Notes: a model not told the origin generated them from the sequence alone. A stretch of DNA of 64,000 bases from Chondrus crispus (GCF_000350225.1 NW_005179057.1:133287-197286); one strand, 5' to 3'. Positions 50,100-62,700 are shown, numbered from the stretch's first letter. Translations and numbers: made by a program.

Positions 50100-52676
50100 T
50101 TAGTTGTCGACCCCCACACTGTCCGGGTTCGACCACAGCTGAAGTGTTGGTACGGGGATGCACTTGCGTTTGCAGTACCGTGCGACCGTGTTATAATCGA
50201 TGAAATTAGCGGGTTCCCAGGTAGCGTCGTCTGCGGAGTATCCGTACCACCGCACGCGGAATAACGGCATCCCCTCTGTCCCCGGTTTGTGGCCAGTTAG
50301 GGCCTCGACCACATAGGTCTTGAGGTCCTCCCTCGTCAAAGGGGGTCGGTCCGTCGCCTTCGGGGGCGTGTTTGACGCGTGTCGAGATGAAGCATCAACC
50401 GCGAGTGCCTGGAGCGGAGGACGTCTCGGAGAAATGAGGAGAGGTTGACCGAAGGTACACATAGACGCTAATTTCGCGACGTGTCCTCCGGCGATCTCCT
50501 CTGTACCCGGCGGCGTCTCATTTGGGCAGCGAGGGGAGTCCGTGATCCCCGCTTGTGTGGCGGGTTTGGTTGGGGAGATTTTCTTTAGATTTTTCTCCGG
50601 GTCCCGTCTCCACGTGTCAAGTGGCTTGTCGGTGAAGGTACGCGTTCGTCCGTTCGACGACGTATCGCCGCTTGGGGCGTTGGGCGCTCGCCGAGGACGG
50701 GTGGCGGTAAGTCTCGTCTCCCTGGAGCGCGAGTCTCGGGGACGCAGCGGCTCTATCCGGAACGCTAGTCGTGGCGGGGGGTGTCCCTCCTTAGACACGG
50801 GTTCTTCGTCTACAGTGGCGGATCTCCTATTCAATTGTGAAATGGTCCGTGCGTGCGCACCGCCTCGGAGAGCGTCCATTAGTCCCGATACCGGTGGGGC
50901 CCCTTTGGCTCGGGTGTTATATTTCGACCTCGTGGGTCGCCGTCCTTTCGCCCCACGCGGCGCGTTTTCGATCTCGTTTTTATCGCCCGTAGTGTCTTGG
51001 TCCTCAGGATCTGTTGACTTTGGCGGAGGCATATCCGGGTTACCTGGGTCGAGGTCGTCTCTCAGCGGCCGGGGGGTTACCCCGGCGGGGAGGAAGGTAG
51101 AAGCGTCGCCGTCGGCCGGCGTGGGTGACGAGTGTTCGGCGTCGGCGGGTATGGTTCGTAGAGGGGGGGCCTTCACAATGCGGTCTATCGAGACTCTATC
51201 TTTCAGGCCTGTAGTCCGGACAATGGTCACTGTATGCTCGTCGAGCGCCACCACCGGGAACGGGCCTTCCGTCCGTGGGGGTAACTTGTTATTGACCCGG
51301 TCCTTATCCGTTTTCTCATCCACTCGCAGGGATGTCTCTCGCTCGATGAGGACTTGATCATCCATTGCGTAGTGCGGTGTCGGCGTCCGCAGTCTCTTGT
51401 CGAAATCGCGTTTATAGCGGTCTTGACCGGCGAGCAGCGTGTCGCGGGCTGTTGACATTAGCCCGCGCAACTACGTTATAAACCGGAGCTTGTATTGTGT
51501 CCGCGAGATATCGGGCCCAGCGTACGGGTCTGTTGGATGGAAAGTGGCGCCGGCGTCCGAGATAACACGAGATCAAACGGCTTCATACCGATCATGCGAT
51601 TCACGGTACAATTGTAACCGTAGGTTAGCGCGTCCGTGAACTGGTCCCAATCGCGTTGGTTGTCGGCTAGGTAGTGCCGTAGGGAGGAAACCAGGGGGCG
51701 GTTGAACCTCTCCACTTGTCCATTAGCTTGTGGGTGATAAGCTGTGGTGAACACGCTTTCGACGCGGAGGATTTTGCACACGGCAAGGAAGAACCTTGAT
51801 GTGAATTGACTCCCTTTGTCGGAGAGTAGCTTCACTGGGGCTCCGTATACGAAGACCCAGTGCGTGACGAACGCCTGAGCAACGGTCTCGGCGGTAATTC
51901 TCTTAAGCGGCACCGTTCGGGTCAGCTTTGAGTAACGATCAGATATTACCAAGAGGTATCGATTGCCTCTTGGTGTTCTGGGGAGTTCGCCTAGGATGTC
52001 AATAGCGATAAACTCCAAGGGTCCCATCGGAGGGAACGTTTTCAACTTCGCGTTGTGCTTACGCAATTTAATGCGAGCTTTCGCACAGTCGGAGCACCTT
52101 CTGACTGTGGCGTATGCGTCGACGGACATACTCGACCAGTAGTACTGTTGTCTTAATGTGGAGAACAGACGCCTGCCTCCGGGATGTCCCGAGGCGGCGG
52201 GGTAATGCGCCATATATAACACTCGCTCGCGCAGAGTGGTTGGTACGACGATTTGCTCAACACCGTCAAGGTGCGCTTTCCGACACAGTACCCCTTCCTT
52301 GTTCATGAAGAACATGGAAAGGCGAATTTGGGCCACCCCCTCCCCCTTCTTAAGATGGGAAGCGATCTCCTTACAGAACGGGTCGGAGTGTTGAGCGAGT
52401 ACAATCTCGTCGTGTGTAATCGCGGCCTTGGAAGCCAGGGGGGCGAGGACGAAGCATCCGTCGTGAATGTCGTCGTCCCACTCCTCGGATTACACTTCGG
52501 GCTTGTTTCCGTGAAACTCCGAAACGGAGAAGCACGGTATTTCTTCGTCGATGGAGACGGTTGTGCCCCCTGTAGACGGTATTCGACTGAGGGCGTCGGC
52601 GAGACAATTCTTGATGCCCTTCACGTACGTGACGTCGAAGTCAAACTCGGCTAGGCGCAAGCGCCACCGTGCTAGA
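50100..52676 (-). pseudogene. Lineage-B pol: end of RNase H, integrase, chromodomain
   Basis: It begins at the chimeric junction with LARWRLRLAEFDFDVTYVKG (end of RNase H, ADALSRIP). A TAA at 52490 interrupts the frame. The integrase has the zinc-binding motif (HYPAASGHPGG, then CSDCAKARIKL), Asp in FIAIDILGEL, Asp in LLSDKGSQF and Glu in GQVERFNRPL, so all three catalytic residues are present. A frameshift near 51472 separates it from the C-terminal part (MRGLMSTARDTLLAGQDRYK), a long Pro/Thr-rich hinge, and a chromodomain (YVVEALTGHKPGTEGMPLFR, VRWYGYSADDATWEP). RNase H N-terminus, RT, protease and gag of this lineage are absent. Confidence 0.8.
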
Positions 52677-55600
52677 CGCCCAGCTGATATCTTCTTCAAC
52701 GGTACTGTTCGTACCAGTTTCGAGTATCGATCGCTGATCACGAGAATATACCGATTTCCTCGTTTAGTTGTAATTAGCTCGCCGAGGATGTCGATGGCGA
52801 CAAACTCCAGCGGAGCTTTGGGCGTGAACAGCTTCATTTCCTTCGTGTTTCTTCTTAACTTCACCCTTTCCCGCGCACATGCGGCGCAATTCTTCGCGAC
52901 TGCATAGCAGTCTAGGGCCATCGTAGGCCAATAAAAATATCTTCTCAATGTCTTGTAAAGTTTCCTGCCTCCCGGGTGGCCTGCCAATTTTGCGTAATGG
53001 CTTAACCCTAGGACGCGGTCCCTTAACGATTGTGGTATCACCACTTGTGCAAACTCCGCCGCGGTACGGCATAGAGTTCCTTCGAATTCCTCGGCCTCCA
53101 TGCTGAACGTTCTCACCTTTCCGGCGTCCATTTCTTCCTTGATGCGGTTGCAGAAGGGGTCGACGGCTTGCTCGCGAATGAGCTTCTCTGGAGTGACAGC
53201 TTGGAATTGATCGAGGCGATCAGGGGCGGTCCCCCCCTCAAGAGCGAGGATGTCGTCTAACGCGTCAAAACTGTCCTCGTCCTCCACTGTACCCTCGGCC
53301 GGTTCGGCCATAAAGCATGGGATTTCGTCGTCGATTTCGTCGACGGTTTCTCCTGCGGTCCGTAATCTTGACAGGGCATCAGCTTGACTATTCGCCTTGC
53401 CCTTCTTGTACTTGATGTCGAAATCAAATTCCGAGAGGCGGAGCCTCCATCGGATTAATCTCCCGCTGGGGTCGGTTACGTTCATCAACCACCTCAATGA
53501 GGCATGGTCGGTATGCACAATGAAGTGCTCGCCATATAGATATGGTCTTAAAGTCTGTACGGCCCAAATTACCGCTAGACATTCTTTTTCTGATACAGAA
53601 TAGTTTCTCTTGGCTGCGGCTAACGTTCTTGAAAAGAACCCGATGGGTTTGCGTTGCGCATCCGGGTGCGTTTGAAATAGTGCGGCGCCTATTTGATAGT
53701 CGCTTGCATCGGTGTCTACCGAGTATGGTAGGTCCTTCTTCGGTAGCGCCAACTCTGGCGGTGCCAAGATGGTGTCCTTGAGCTTATGAAAAGCTTTCTT
53801 GCACGGTTCGTCGAATCCTTCCAACTGGATCGGTTGTCCTTTCTTCAGTAGTTGGTTTAGAGGATGCGCAATTTTCGCGTAATGCGGAACGAACCTGCGG
53901 TAGACATTGCAAAGTCCCAGGAAGCTTCTAAGCTGTGTTTGTGTTCGCGGGTACCGCACTTGTTCCAACGCGGCAGTTCGCGCGACATCGACTTCTAGCG
54001 TACCTGGGCGGACGACGTGGCCCAGGTACTTGATCTTTTCGACGAAAAATTCGCACTTGCGAAGCTTGAGCTTGACACCTGCCTTTTCCAATACGGAAAG
54101 TATTTCATCCACGTGCACGATGTGCTCCTCCCACGACTTGCTAAAAACTATTATGTCGTCTAGATACACCAAACAGCATTTCCAACGGAACGGGGAGAGC
54201 AGGATGTCCATTGCTCTCTGGAACGTCGCTGGCGCGTTGGTTAGCCCGAAGGGCATTCTTGAGAAGCGATACAGACTTCACTGACACGAAAATGCGGTCT
54301 TGTTGCGGTCGCACTCAGGGATAGGAATCTGCCAATATCCCGAGATCGCGTCCAACGCGGAGAAAACCTTGGTGTCACCAAGCGAGTCCAGGCATTCGTC
54401 CATGCGCGGCAAAGGGTACGTGTCCTTCACCGTCACTGCGTTCAGCCTGCGGTAGTCTACGCAAAAACGCATCGACCCGTCCGGCTTGGGCACCAGCAAC
54501 ACTGGTGACGCCCATTCTCACTGCGCTGGTTCTATCACTCCTGCCTCTAACATCTTCTGTACTTCTGCATCTTCTACTTCGCGGGCTTTAGGCCCCGCCC
54601 GATACGGGGCTTGTGCAATGGGACGAGTCTCGGGGATCAACTCGATACGATGGACTGTGGTATTAATTTCACCAAGCGTCCCATCCCACATCCTTGAATA
54701 CTTCTTCAACATCCGACGGAACCGCTCGCGCAGCCGTTCCGGCACGTGGCTCAGGTCGAGGTCCTTGGACGTGGAGCTCCACGTCCGGCGGCGGGGTCTC
54801 AATCCGCTGCTCCGGCTTCGACGATGCCGTCGCAGAGAGCCCACTCGACCGTTCTTCTGGCTGGTCCTCGCGCGCTTGATCCGACGGTTCGCATCTTATC
54901 TCGCCCTTAGGCGTCTTGGTGGAATTAGGAAAATCTTCCTTCTTCCTTTCTTGAATTCCGAGAACTTAACCAATGGTGGTTTTGCTCCCGAGCGCGGCCC
55001 TCGGGTGCAGTCATAATTCTGCCACCACTTGGCCATTTTGCACCCTGACAGGGTACGTCCTAAAATTCGCAACGAGTAAACGAAATGGCCTGTCAGGCTC
55101 GACCTGAACGACACCATTCGTGCACGTCAACCCGTGCCTTTCGTACAACGACGAGTACGGCTGAACCACAACCAAGCCCGCCCTCTTCGAGGTGCATTCC
55201 ACGACGCGTTGCGTCCCTGGCTCGATAGTCGTGGCTCTTGCCACTTTTACCTTAGGGGAAATTCGCTCCCCCTTTCCATCAGTCTCGTCCTCTCCCGGGA
55301 CGAGATTCTTCTTCCCTTTTCTCGTCGAGAACCGCCTAACTATCGGAACCTCCGAGAAATCCGCCAACTCAACCATTTTCTTCCTTGGATAAATTGCTTC
55401 CACAAACCGGTCACAGTAGTCCGCGCCTAGAATTAGCGGGACGGCTAGTTTTTGGCATACAATAAACTCGGCTGCGGCCACAAATTTTCCAAGCCTCACA
55501 GGCATTCTAATTGTGCCGAGAGTCCGGAGTGGCCTATTGTTCGCGTCGCCAATGTCTTGGGTCGGTCCGTAGCACACTGGAGATTCCATTCCTGCCGGGA

Positions 55601-56150
55601 GTTCCGATTTTCGCACAAGGTTTGGTCCCGCGCCGGTGTCTAATACAGACAACACCCGGCTCATCAATCCGACTGTTGGTCCAATGTCCGCGTAAACTTT
55701 GTAGTTTTTTCGCGCAAGAACCAAAATCTTCTCGGGACACTCCCTTCGCTTAACCCTGTATCAGGGCTTTCGAACTTCTTCCAGCGGATGATCTCGGGCT
55801 CGGCTCAAAATTCTCTTGACTTGGGCTGGCCCTTTGGGCTTATCCACCAATCCAACAACCTCCTCATCGAGGCCTTCCCTTCTTGCTAGAGACGGGGAAC
55901 GGGACTGAGTCCCGGACGCAGTACGTTGAACCTGCGCCTCTCGTGACTCCCTCGAGATTCCCCTCTCTAGTTTCCGTGCGGCGACGGGTTCCTTCTCACG
56001 TCCGACGACGCGGGCCCAGCGGCGGGCCCTCGGAAGGGTTGGTTCTACCTCGGCGTTGAAGCACTCGGCGTGCTCGCCGTCTGCAAATCGAACCAACTCT
56101 TGACCTTCAGATAACTCGTCGATGGTATCCGTAATCTCTCCATCGGAGAC
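52677..56150 (-). pseudogene. Lineage-A pol, second copy, truncated in the integrase core
   Basis: Protease (LSVLDTGAGPNLVRKSE), RT ([35 protein letters not shown]) and RNase H are closely similar to element 1. Integrase runs through the zinc domain and FVAIDILGELITTKRGNRYI to TVPLKKISA, where it switches to lineage B. Lesions: nonsense codon near 55761 (KP-stop-YR against RPWYR, TGG to TGA), frameshifts in 54500-55120, and a nonsense codon near 54278 (SCQ-stop-SLYRF). RNase H to integrase is continuous here (GTAPDRLDQFQAVTPEKLI), which reveals the indel in element 1. The pol frame start overlaps gag in -1 as in element 1. Confidence 0.8.
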
Positions 56151-58252
56151 AACGCCTCATAATTTCCCAAAACTCGGTGCATTTCCCGGAGGGAAAGAAT
56201 GCACGTTGGCGCGGCGTGCCCCTTTTCGTAACAGTGATAGCACACCAGTCCGTGCTTCTTGACGGGATATTGCGGCCTAGGTCCTCCACGGGCCGGCGGC
56301 CTTCCTTGATGTTGCAGCCTCCCCATCCAGCCTGGCCTTCGAAACGTTGTTCCCCTGTCTTCCATCGGAATGCGCGGCGCCGGCGTGTGGCCGCGCCCCC
56401 GGAACATCATCACGGGATCCGTGGGCTCTGAAAACGACTTCGTCGTGTATGTGGGCGTCGGTAGAGTTGACGACCCGCTCGCCCCGTAGTCCTCGTGTCC
56501 GTAGCCCTCCGATGGCTCAATAAAATTGCCTTCGGCTACCAATGCTCCTTAATACTGATTTTCGCTGCTTCCGTGCGCACCGCGTTCATCTGACGCGGAG
56601 ATTGATTCGGCTAAGTGGACGGCGGCCTGACCTTTACGCCCGGGATAAGAAGCCCTCGGCTTCTTCCCCGCCCTGAACGTTGACGGCGTCTGAATCGTGA
56701 CCTTCTTGGTCTTCTTGTCCTTGCCGCGGCTCGCCGATCCATGCGCCTTCGCGTAATTATCTAGTCTCAAAAACGAAACGTCCCGATTGTCTTGCCTGTA
56801 TTGAGATACCATCGGCTTGATACTCGAATCGAGTCCTTCAATAAACATCGTCATTTGTTCTTCCATCGAATATACGTTTCCACATCGATTGCTCGCGTCC
56901 GTCAGACGGATATAAAATTCCATCTCGTCTTCAGACGGTCTTTGCTGAACTTCTCGCAATGCGAGCACGGCTTGACGGATCGCCTCGTCGGTTGCGAAAC
57001 TCCTCAACAACCACTGTACGGCCTCCGGCCAAACGGATACCTTTCCGTGATGGGACCCGGCCGTCTGAGACACCGAAGTGTACTGTCTCAAAGCGATGCC
57101 GCTTAGAAATTCGGGCAACAAGCGGATCGCTTGCCCCTCGTTCATTTCTTGAGTATCAAACTCTTGAACTAACTTTGCCAAAAAAATCCAACACAAGGAC
57201 CCCGTCCTCACCTGTGAACGTGTTGTCCTTCTTCACCTTAGGTGGAATGTCTCTCCTGATTTTTTGCACGGCGGTCAGCCGGGAACTTGACAAATATGTC
57301 TGCGGGTTCCGCAAGCGGTACGTTCGGTACGAAAGTAATTTCTTGAAGAGGTAGTTGGTCGGATTCAGCTCCTCCAACTCCTCCCATCGCGGCCCGCGTC
57401 GCGTTGCGACGTCCTCTGGCTCAGCGTCCTTGTCTATCCGCGAGGCGGACGAAGTGATCCCGCCCCGTCTGGAGGTAATTTTCTTGCCCTGCGAAATCCT
57501 TTTCCTTCCTCGGAACGATGTTCGGAATTGCTGGCATGGTTCGACGAACCGTCGTCACCATCTTCGGAAAGGCCATTCGACTCGGTCATTGAGTCTTGGT
57601 CCTCCGGCTCGTCACTACAGTGACTCTTGCTCCTGCGTCGCAGATTCTTCTTCGAAGTCTTCGACTTGGAACTCCGCTGTACCGCGGCCTTGTCCTTCTT
57701 CGATCGACGGTCGCCTTCTCGACCCATTGGGAGCGGCTCTTGCCCGGCGACCTGTTCAAGGTCCTTGAGACGATGAGCGGTGCGGTCAAACTTGTCGTCG
57801 ATACTGGCTCTAAATTTCCCCAAGGACTCCAAAGCTTGATTCGCGTCGCGCCTTGCGTCCTTGACTGAAATTTTCAACGAAGCTGGGACCTCCGGCTCCA
57901 GACCGTCAGTCGCATCACCTCGCTCCTTCTCGACGAGATCCACTCGAGCCGATAGCTCTCCTAAAACAGTGTGGAACTCGGATGCTTGCAACTCCAGTTA
58001 CTTCCGGACGAGGGCCAATTCGGCCTCGAGATTTTTCGTCATCTCTTGGCGAATTTCCTCGCCCATCTTCTCGAACCTGTAGGATAGGTTATCCTTGTCG
58101 GCTTCAATCCCCGTCGGGGATTCTTGACCTTCGGGATCCGTCGCCGTATTGGCCTGGCTTCGGGTGCGAGGACCTCGCGGGATCCTCGACGCCCTTGCCG
58201 ATCCGATTCTGCTCGCCCCGGGACCGACGTCCCCGGGGGCGCTTCTCGACAT
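56045..58252 (-). pseudogene. Lineage-A gag, second copy
   Basis: Starts MSRSAPGDVGPGASRIGSAR. Same layout as element 1 gag, including the zinc knuckle CYHCYEKGHAAPTC. Lesions: TAA near 57996 (VRK-stop-LELQA against VQKQLELQN), frameshifts near 57434 and in an A7 run near 57180, and TAA near 56547 (SENQY-stop-GALVAE against SENHYEGALVAE). Different lesions from element 1 show the two copies decayed independently. Confidence 0.8.
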
Positions 58253-58416
58253 GGTTCGTTTCCAAAAACGAACCTAACTTAACACAAAAAAATAGAAAAC
58301 GCTACAGCACCTGAATAAACTTACGTCGCCGAGGAAACTCCTGTAGTCCGTTTCAGCTTACGCAGTTTCTAGGTCGGATCTCCTGTACGCAGTATTCTAG
58401 GTCGGGAGACCACTTT
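58253..58416 (-). other. Leader of second lineage-A copy
   Basis: It matches the element 1 leader (TCTAGGTCGGGAGACCACTTT next to the LTR on the plus strand), including the TAGGTCGG/CTGTACGCAGT repeat. This identifies LTR4 as the 5' LTR of this copy. Confidence 0.6.
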
Positions 58417-59463
58417 TGTAGTGCAATGCGCCTGTCAGGCAGAGACCGCAGTCCGATGGTCCAGCAAAAACCACAACAGCAGCAAAAGAAGAACTGCCGA
58501 TGGCACAGCGCTACGGAGTGTCCGACTCTCCCTTCTCCGTTTAAACGAGCTTGCGACTCGTAGTAGCTCAGATCCCTGATAGGGGGGCACAGAGAAATAG
58601 CCCGGCCCGGGATCGGAGTGGTAGAGACTTGCGAAGAGAACTGCTCGACGAGTGTGGGGTGGGGCGCGTACTTAGGTACCCCGGTTCCACTGGGTTGTAA
58701 TGCCAATGCTCGTTGAGCTTCTTCGACACCGTGTAATGTGACAAGGCCTTCGACGGGGGCGTCGCAACACTGCCCGACGGGATGAAATGAAAGTAGCAGC
58801 GTTACGTCAACCGTGCCGCCCGATGGCTCGAAACACCTACACCGGCTCGGTCGCAACCGACGCCGATGGCACCAACACTGGCTTGTAACACGACGAAGCC
58901 CTTCGAGTGAGACGTCGTTGCAACAGTCTCCGTCGGAAAATGGGTCACAGTAGCAGCGCTACGTCAACTGTGTCGCCCGATGGCAAAGACACCTACACCG
59001 GTTCGGTCGTAACCGAGGCCGATGGCACCAACACAAGATAAGGGAAAAATAGGTAGAATTAGATATAGAAAAGGATAGGGAAATAAAGGAAAAAGAAAGG
59101 GAACCCCCGAGCAATAGATGATGCCGTAGGCTTAGGTAAAAGGGAGCGTCTTGGTAGAGACGGACTTCGACCAAGGCGACATTCAACTCCGGCAACTCGG
59201 GTTGTCTTTATTGACTTGGTCGGACAAAGGGCTAAGTTATATATCGCCCCGCCGGAACCACTACAGTAGCTCGCGGCGCTAGATCCTAGATCTAAACTAG
59301 TGTCAGCAAAATTAATGCCAACTAATTAACTAAATAAAATAAAATAATTAAAAATTAAAACTGTGCAATTATTCACACGTGTGTCCCCCAACCCGGACTA
59401 CTTTTCATATCCAAATATTTTCCTTTCTTTTCACCCCCCTTTTCAGGTGCGTATTGCACTACA
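58417..59463 (-). repeat. LTR4: 5' LTR of the second lineage-A copy
   Basis: 1047 bp, TGTAGTGCAATGCGCC to GGTGCGTATTGCACTACA. It is clearly diverged from LTR1 and LTR2 and about 100 bp longer; an internal segment (GCCGATGGCACCAACAC, with CCTACACCGG-TCGGTCG) is partly duplicated at about 58830-59035. Minus-strand TATA box (complement of 59238-59245) and polyadenylation signal (complement of 59207-59212) are conserved. The right flank is an open coding frame of a pogo-like transposase. Confidence 0.9.
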
Positions 59464-59910
59464 AAGATACCGCCTGAAGCTACGACAAGTGACACAGAGT
59501 GTCGAAAGAGCACAGTAGAGGAGATCGAAGGAATGCTTGGGCAGTTGGTGGGCTCTCGGGCGAGGATCTCTATCGCAAATTTCTTAAATCCCTCAGAGGA
59601 AGACGAGGTAACTGCAATGGTATCAGTTGAGGACGTGGTGTCAAGTACGATTATGGAAATGAGGGATGGCGAGGATCAAGATAGGGATCGAGCGGAAAGA
59701 AACGACAGTGAGACCTGCGAATCGTTCACAATTGACGAGCAATTGAAAGCATTAGCAATTGTTAAGTCTTTGTTGGAGGATTGCGACGACATTTCTCCAG
59801 AAATTCAAGTTGTGATCAATCGTCAGCAGCGCAGTTTGCGTACCAGGAAGGGGAATTGCACAGTCCAGACGACGATAGATACATTTTTAAGTAAAGCACA
59901 GACATTCTGA
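59464..59910 (+). pseudogene. C-terminal fragment of a pogo/Tigger-type transposase, cut by LTR4
   Basis: The frame is open from the first base after the LTR to the stop at 59908-59910. The sequence is acidic (NPSEEDEVTAMVSVEDVVSS) and predicted helical (DEQLKALAIVKSLLEDCD), as in the C-terminal tails of pogo/Tigger/CENP-B-type transposases after the DDE domain. The last residues, QTTIDTFLSKAQTF, fit a PCNA-interacting PIP box (Q-x-x-I-x-x-F-L); Drosophila pogo transposase is known to bind PCNA through such a motif. The DDE core is missing, removed by the LTR insertion. Family assignment rests on tail composition and the PIP box only. Confidence 0.5.
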
Positions 59911-60519
59911 GAGATGCAGGTCACCGTGACACCGTTATGATATGGTCTCCGGATGTGAATATCCTCCGCAAATGGATACGGATTACGTCCACCGAGCGTA
60001 TCCATATCGAGAGGGTTCAGGGTGTGTCTCAACTTGCCCGAGTTCGCTTTGCTTGCCCGCGTTTGCCGGTCATTTATTAATTTTTTAATGTAAGTACACG
60101 CCTTTCCCTTACGTTAGTAGTGGACAGGTATCCCAGAGCGACGGTGCTGACTTACAGAGGCATACAGCGCCATAAATTGCCAGAACACAACGGGGAGGAC
60201 ACTGTGGGTTCTACAAATTCGCTCCGAGGACGCATCGACAGGGAAGTGACATGCTGCAGCGTTAACAACTTCGCCCCAGGGACACGTCGACATGGACGCG
60301 AGACGCTGCGGCGTCGCTCGCTTCCGACCCAGAACGTGGCCATTACGGGTGATCCCGGATCACCGGGATAAATAATTGATCTCACCCCTACTTTTCTCCT
60401 TACTCCGCGGGATAGCGTATCTATCGCCGGCGCTGTTTGGTCAAAACGGATCTACAACCACTGCCCAGTATCGCCGTTCGCCTCTCCTCCTTTCTTCTCA
60501 ATCTAATCACTCCTACGCA
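59911..60519. other. Intergenic, between pogo-like and HARBI1-like remnants
   Basis: No gene. Contains an imperfect palindrome GATCCCGGATCACCGGGAT near 60350. Confidence 0.35.
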
Positions 60520-61781
60520 ATGCACGGCAATAGAATCATCACTGCTACGACCGCACTAACCGCAACCGCAGCTCTATTCTCCCTCCTTTCATTGCACCAT
60601 TCTATTTCAAACTATCCTCGACCCCGAAAAATCACAAAGCCCTTAGATCTCCGACGGGGATGGACCTTTGTCAGAGCCAACAGGATTTTTAACGACAAAG
60701 AATTCAGTCGTACATACCGTATGAAGCGAAATAATTTTAACCGCCTTCTATTTTTAGTACGTCACCGCCTTGATAAGAACAAGGAAATGGCAGCGAGAGC
60801 CGGTAGGCAAATTGTGAGTCAGAGGCAAGACTAGGAATTTTTTACGTATCATGGGGGGGAGACAGTTTATGGCTGTATGGCTGCTTTCGAGGTTGGAAGA
60901 AGCACTGTCTATCAAGTAGTTAAGGAGACACGCCAGGTTCTGAACAATGCACTGGACCTTCCAGGCCTCCCTGATTCTATCGACGGACTACGGCACCTTG
61001 CCAACGACTTCCAGCGCTCTAGAAACCCTCTGAGCCCGCTTCCCGGCTGTGTGGGAGCTCTTGACGGTATTTCTGTCCGAATCAAAAAGCAGTCAAAAGA
61101 CGAGCATCCCGCGACTCTCTACTGCCGCAAAGGATTTTATGCGCTCCCCATTCAAGCGCTTGTGAACTCTGACTACCGTTTTATTTGTTTTCGGCCCTTT
61201 GCCGCGATTCTACGCACGACGCGCTTGCATACGCTGTATCGTCATTAGAACGATATCTGGAGGATGGTCGATTGGAGTTGGAGTATTGGATTGCAGGAGA
61301 TGAGGCGTATAACTGTAGTGAATATTTGATAACACCAGTTCCGGCGTCGATGGCTAGCGATGTCGAGGACGCCTTCAATTTTTATCATTCGTCCTTGAGA
61401 ATGCACGTCGAGCAATCTTTCGGCATGCTACTTAAGAAGTTGAGGATTCTGAAGATGTTGGAATATTCAGTCAAAGACTCTGCTGAAATTGTAGCAATTG
61501 CAATGAAATTGCACGATTTCTGTCTCGAGAACAGTGACAAGGCTCGCTTTCGGGTTCCCAGGAGTCGTGGGGAGTTGAGGGAAGAGCGCCGTATGATAAG
61601 GAAATGTGGGGAATGGTACGAAAGTGGGAAACAAGTTTATTTGGAAACGATGGGTCGAAAAGGAGGGTCTACATCAGTGAAGAGGGATATGCTGATAGAG
61701 ATTGTGCGGGAGGGGCGTTACACACGTCCGGCGGTTGGGCCCCTTCGAATTCCCAGAACTGTGCTGCGAGCCGGGACGTGA
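60520..61781 (+). pseudogene. HARBI1/PIF-type transposase pseudogene
   Basis: Distinct from the two other Harbinger copies and closer to the animal/plant HARBI1 pattern. The N-terminus has a hydrophobic segment and FRANRIFNDKEFSRTYRM-type helices (RANRIFNDKEF at about 60680). The helix-turn-helix-like part reads AAFEVGRSTVYQVVKETRQV. Catalytic motifs: GCVGALDGISVRIKK (first Asp), WIAGDEAYNCSEYLI (second Asp) and HVEQSFGMLLKKLRILK (Glu). Lesions: around 60825-60845 the sequence leaves and re-enters frame (a TAG at 60832; the alternative frame reads RLGIF), and a frameshift near 61190 (RFICF then SALCRDSTHDALAYAVSSLE). All three catalytic residues survive, so decay is modest. Confidence 0.85.
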
Positions 61782-61842
61782 AATGGAGCGAGTATTAGTG
61801 GTGGGACATTTAATTTGATAGACAACGAAGTCGACTCACTTT

Positions 61843-61863
61843 GTAGGAGTGAATCACTCCTAC
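61843..61863. repeat. 21-nt palindrome downstream of the HARBI1-like gene
   Basis: GTAGGAGTGA, a central A, then the exact reverse complement. About 60 bases after the transposase stop; could be part of a terminal structure. Confidence 0.7.
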
Positions 61864-62108
61864 AGAGTGAGGGGTGGAGGTGGGAATGACTATAAAGGCC
61901 CTTATGGCCTACATTATTTGTCTTCAACTTGAAGTCAGTGATATTTGCTGCTGTGGACTCGCCCCTTCTGCAGATGAAATTAGTGGCACTGGAGTAGCAA
62001 GCCCGTGTCGTAGCACGTGCGGAGTGCCACCGCAGTCTCCATCTCCCTTTCCTGTCGCTTCCACTCGGCCCGGGCGGCAAGCTAGAAGTACGTCTCTCGA
62101 CGACTTCC

Positions 62109-62700
62109 GTGGTGCACATCAGCCCTATGAACCCGCACGTGTTCGCGTGGGACCACGATTGCGTCGACCTGTCCGTGCTCGGCAAGACGGATGACACGTT
62201 CGTGGACGAAGAGACTGCGCCGCACGTGTCGCGTGTTCTACGCCTGTCCGTGGTAGCAGACGGCAAGCCGGAGCGCGCGGTACTGCTGTTTGAGGAGCGG
62301 CACGAGAACGCGCCGATCTTTTGCGCGCACCGTGCACATGGTGCGGGAGTCCGTCGGCGGCCCGTTCCGTGCGCTTCGCTGCATCTTCGACTCCCGCGTT
62401 GTCGTGGACGTGACGCTGCCGGGCAAGTTCGAACTGGACGTCGAGATGGACGGAGTCGGCGTCGAGGTGGATGGAGCGTTCCAGGGAAACGTCAAGATAT
62501 AGAGTGGCGCGGAGGAAATCGAGGTCAACGTGCTCAAGAGCATGTACATGGACCTCGAGTCGGAGAGCAGCCATGTGCCCGGCGCAATGCTGCAGGGCAA
62601 CTTGACAGTGCCCACGGACACACGGACAATGGGCGCGTGGATGTCAGGGCGTGCGAGGACCGAGTGTCCGCATTGTGTCCGGGTGCCGGGTTATTGAGGC
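62109..62700 (+). pseudogene. GC-rich pseudogene, possibly beta-strand repeat protein
   Basis: One gene is readable across two frames: NPHVFAWDHDCVDLSVLGKT, VSRVLRLSVVADGKPERAVL, then after a frameshift near 62320 HMVRESVGGPFRALRCIFDS and VVVDVTLPGKFELDVEMDGV. A TAG at 62500-62502 follows GNVKI, beyond which the same frame continues (SGAEEIEVNVLKSMYMDLES, GNLTVPTDTRTMG). Alternating hydrophobic residues with G-x-V-x-V patterns suggest parallel beta strands, as in DUF4097-type repeats, but this is only a resemblance. Broken by a frameshift and a nonsense codon. Confidence 0.4.

Noticed and set aside
50542-51357. A 271-codon plus-strand ORF opposite lineage-B pol
   Set aside because: Unlike the aORFs, it lies within the pol hinge region and is the shadow of the Pro/Thr/Arg-rich linker. 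It has no homologue at the other elements.
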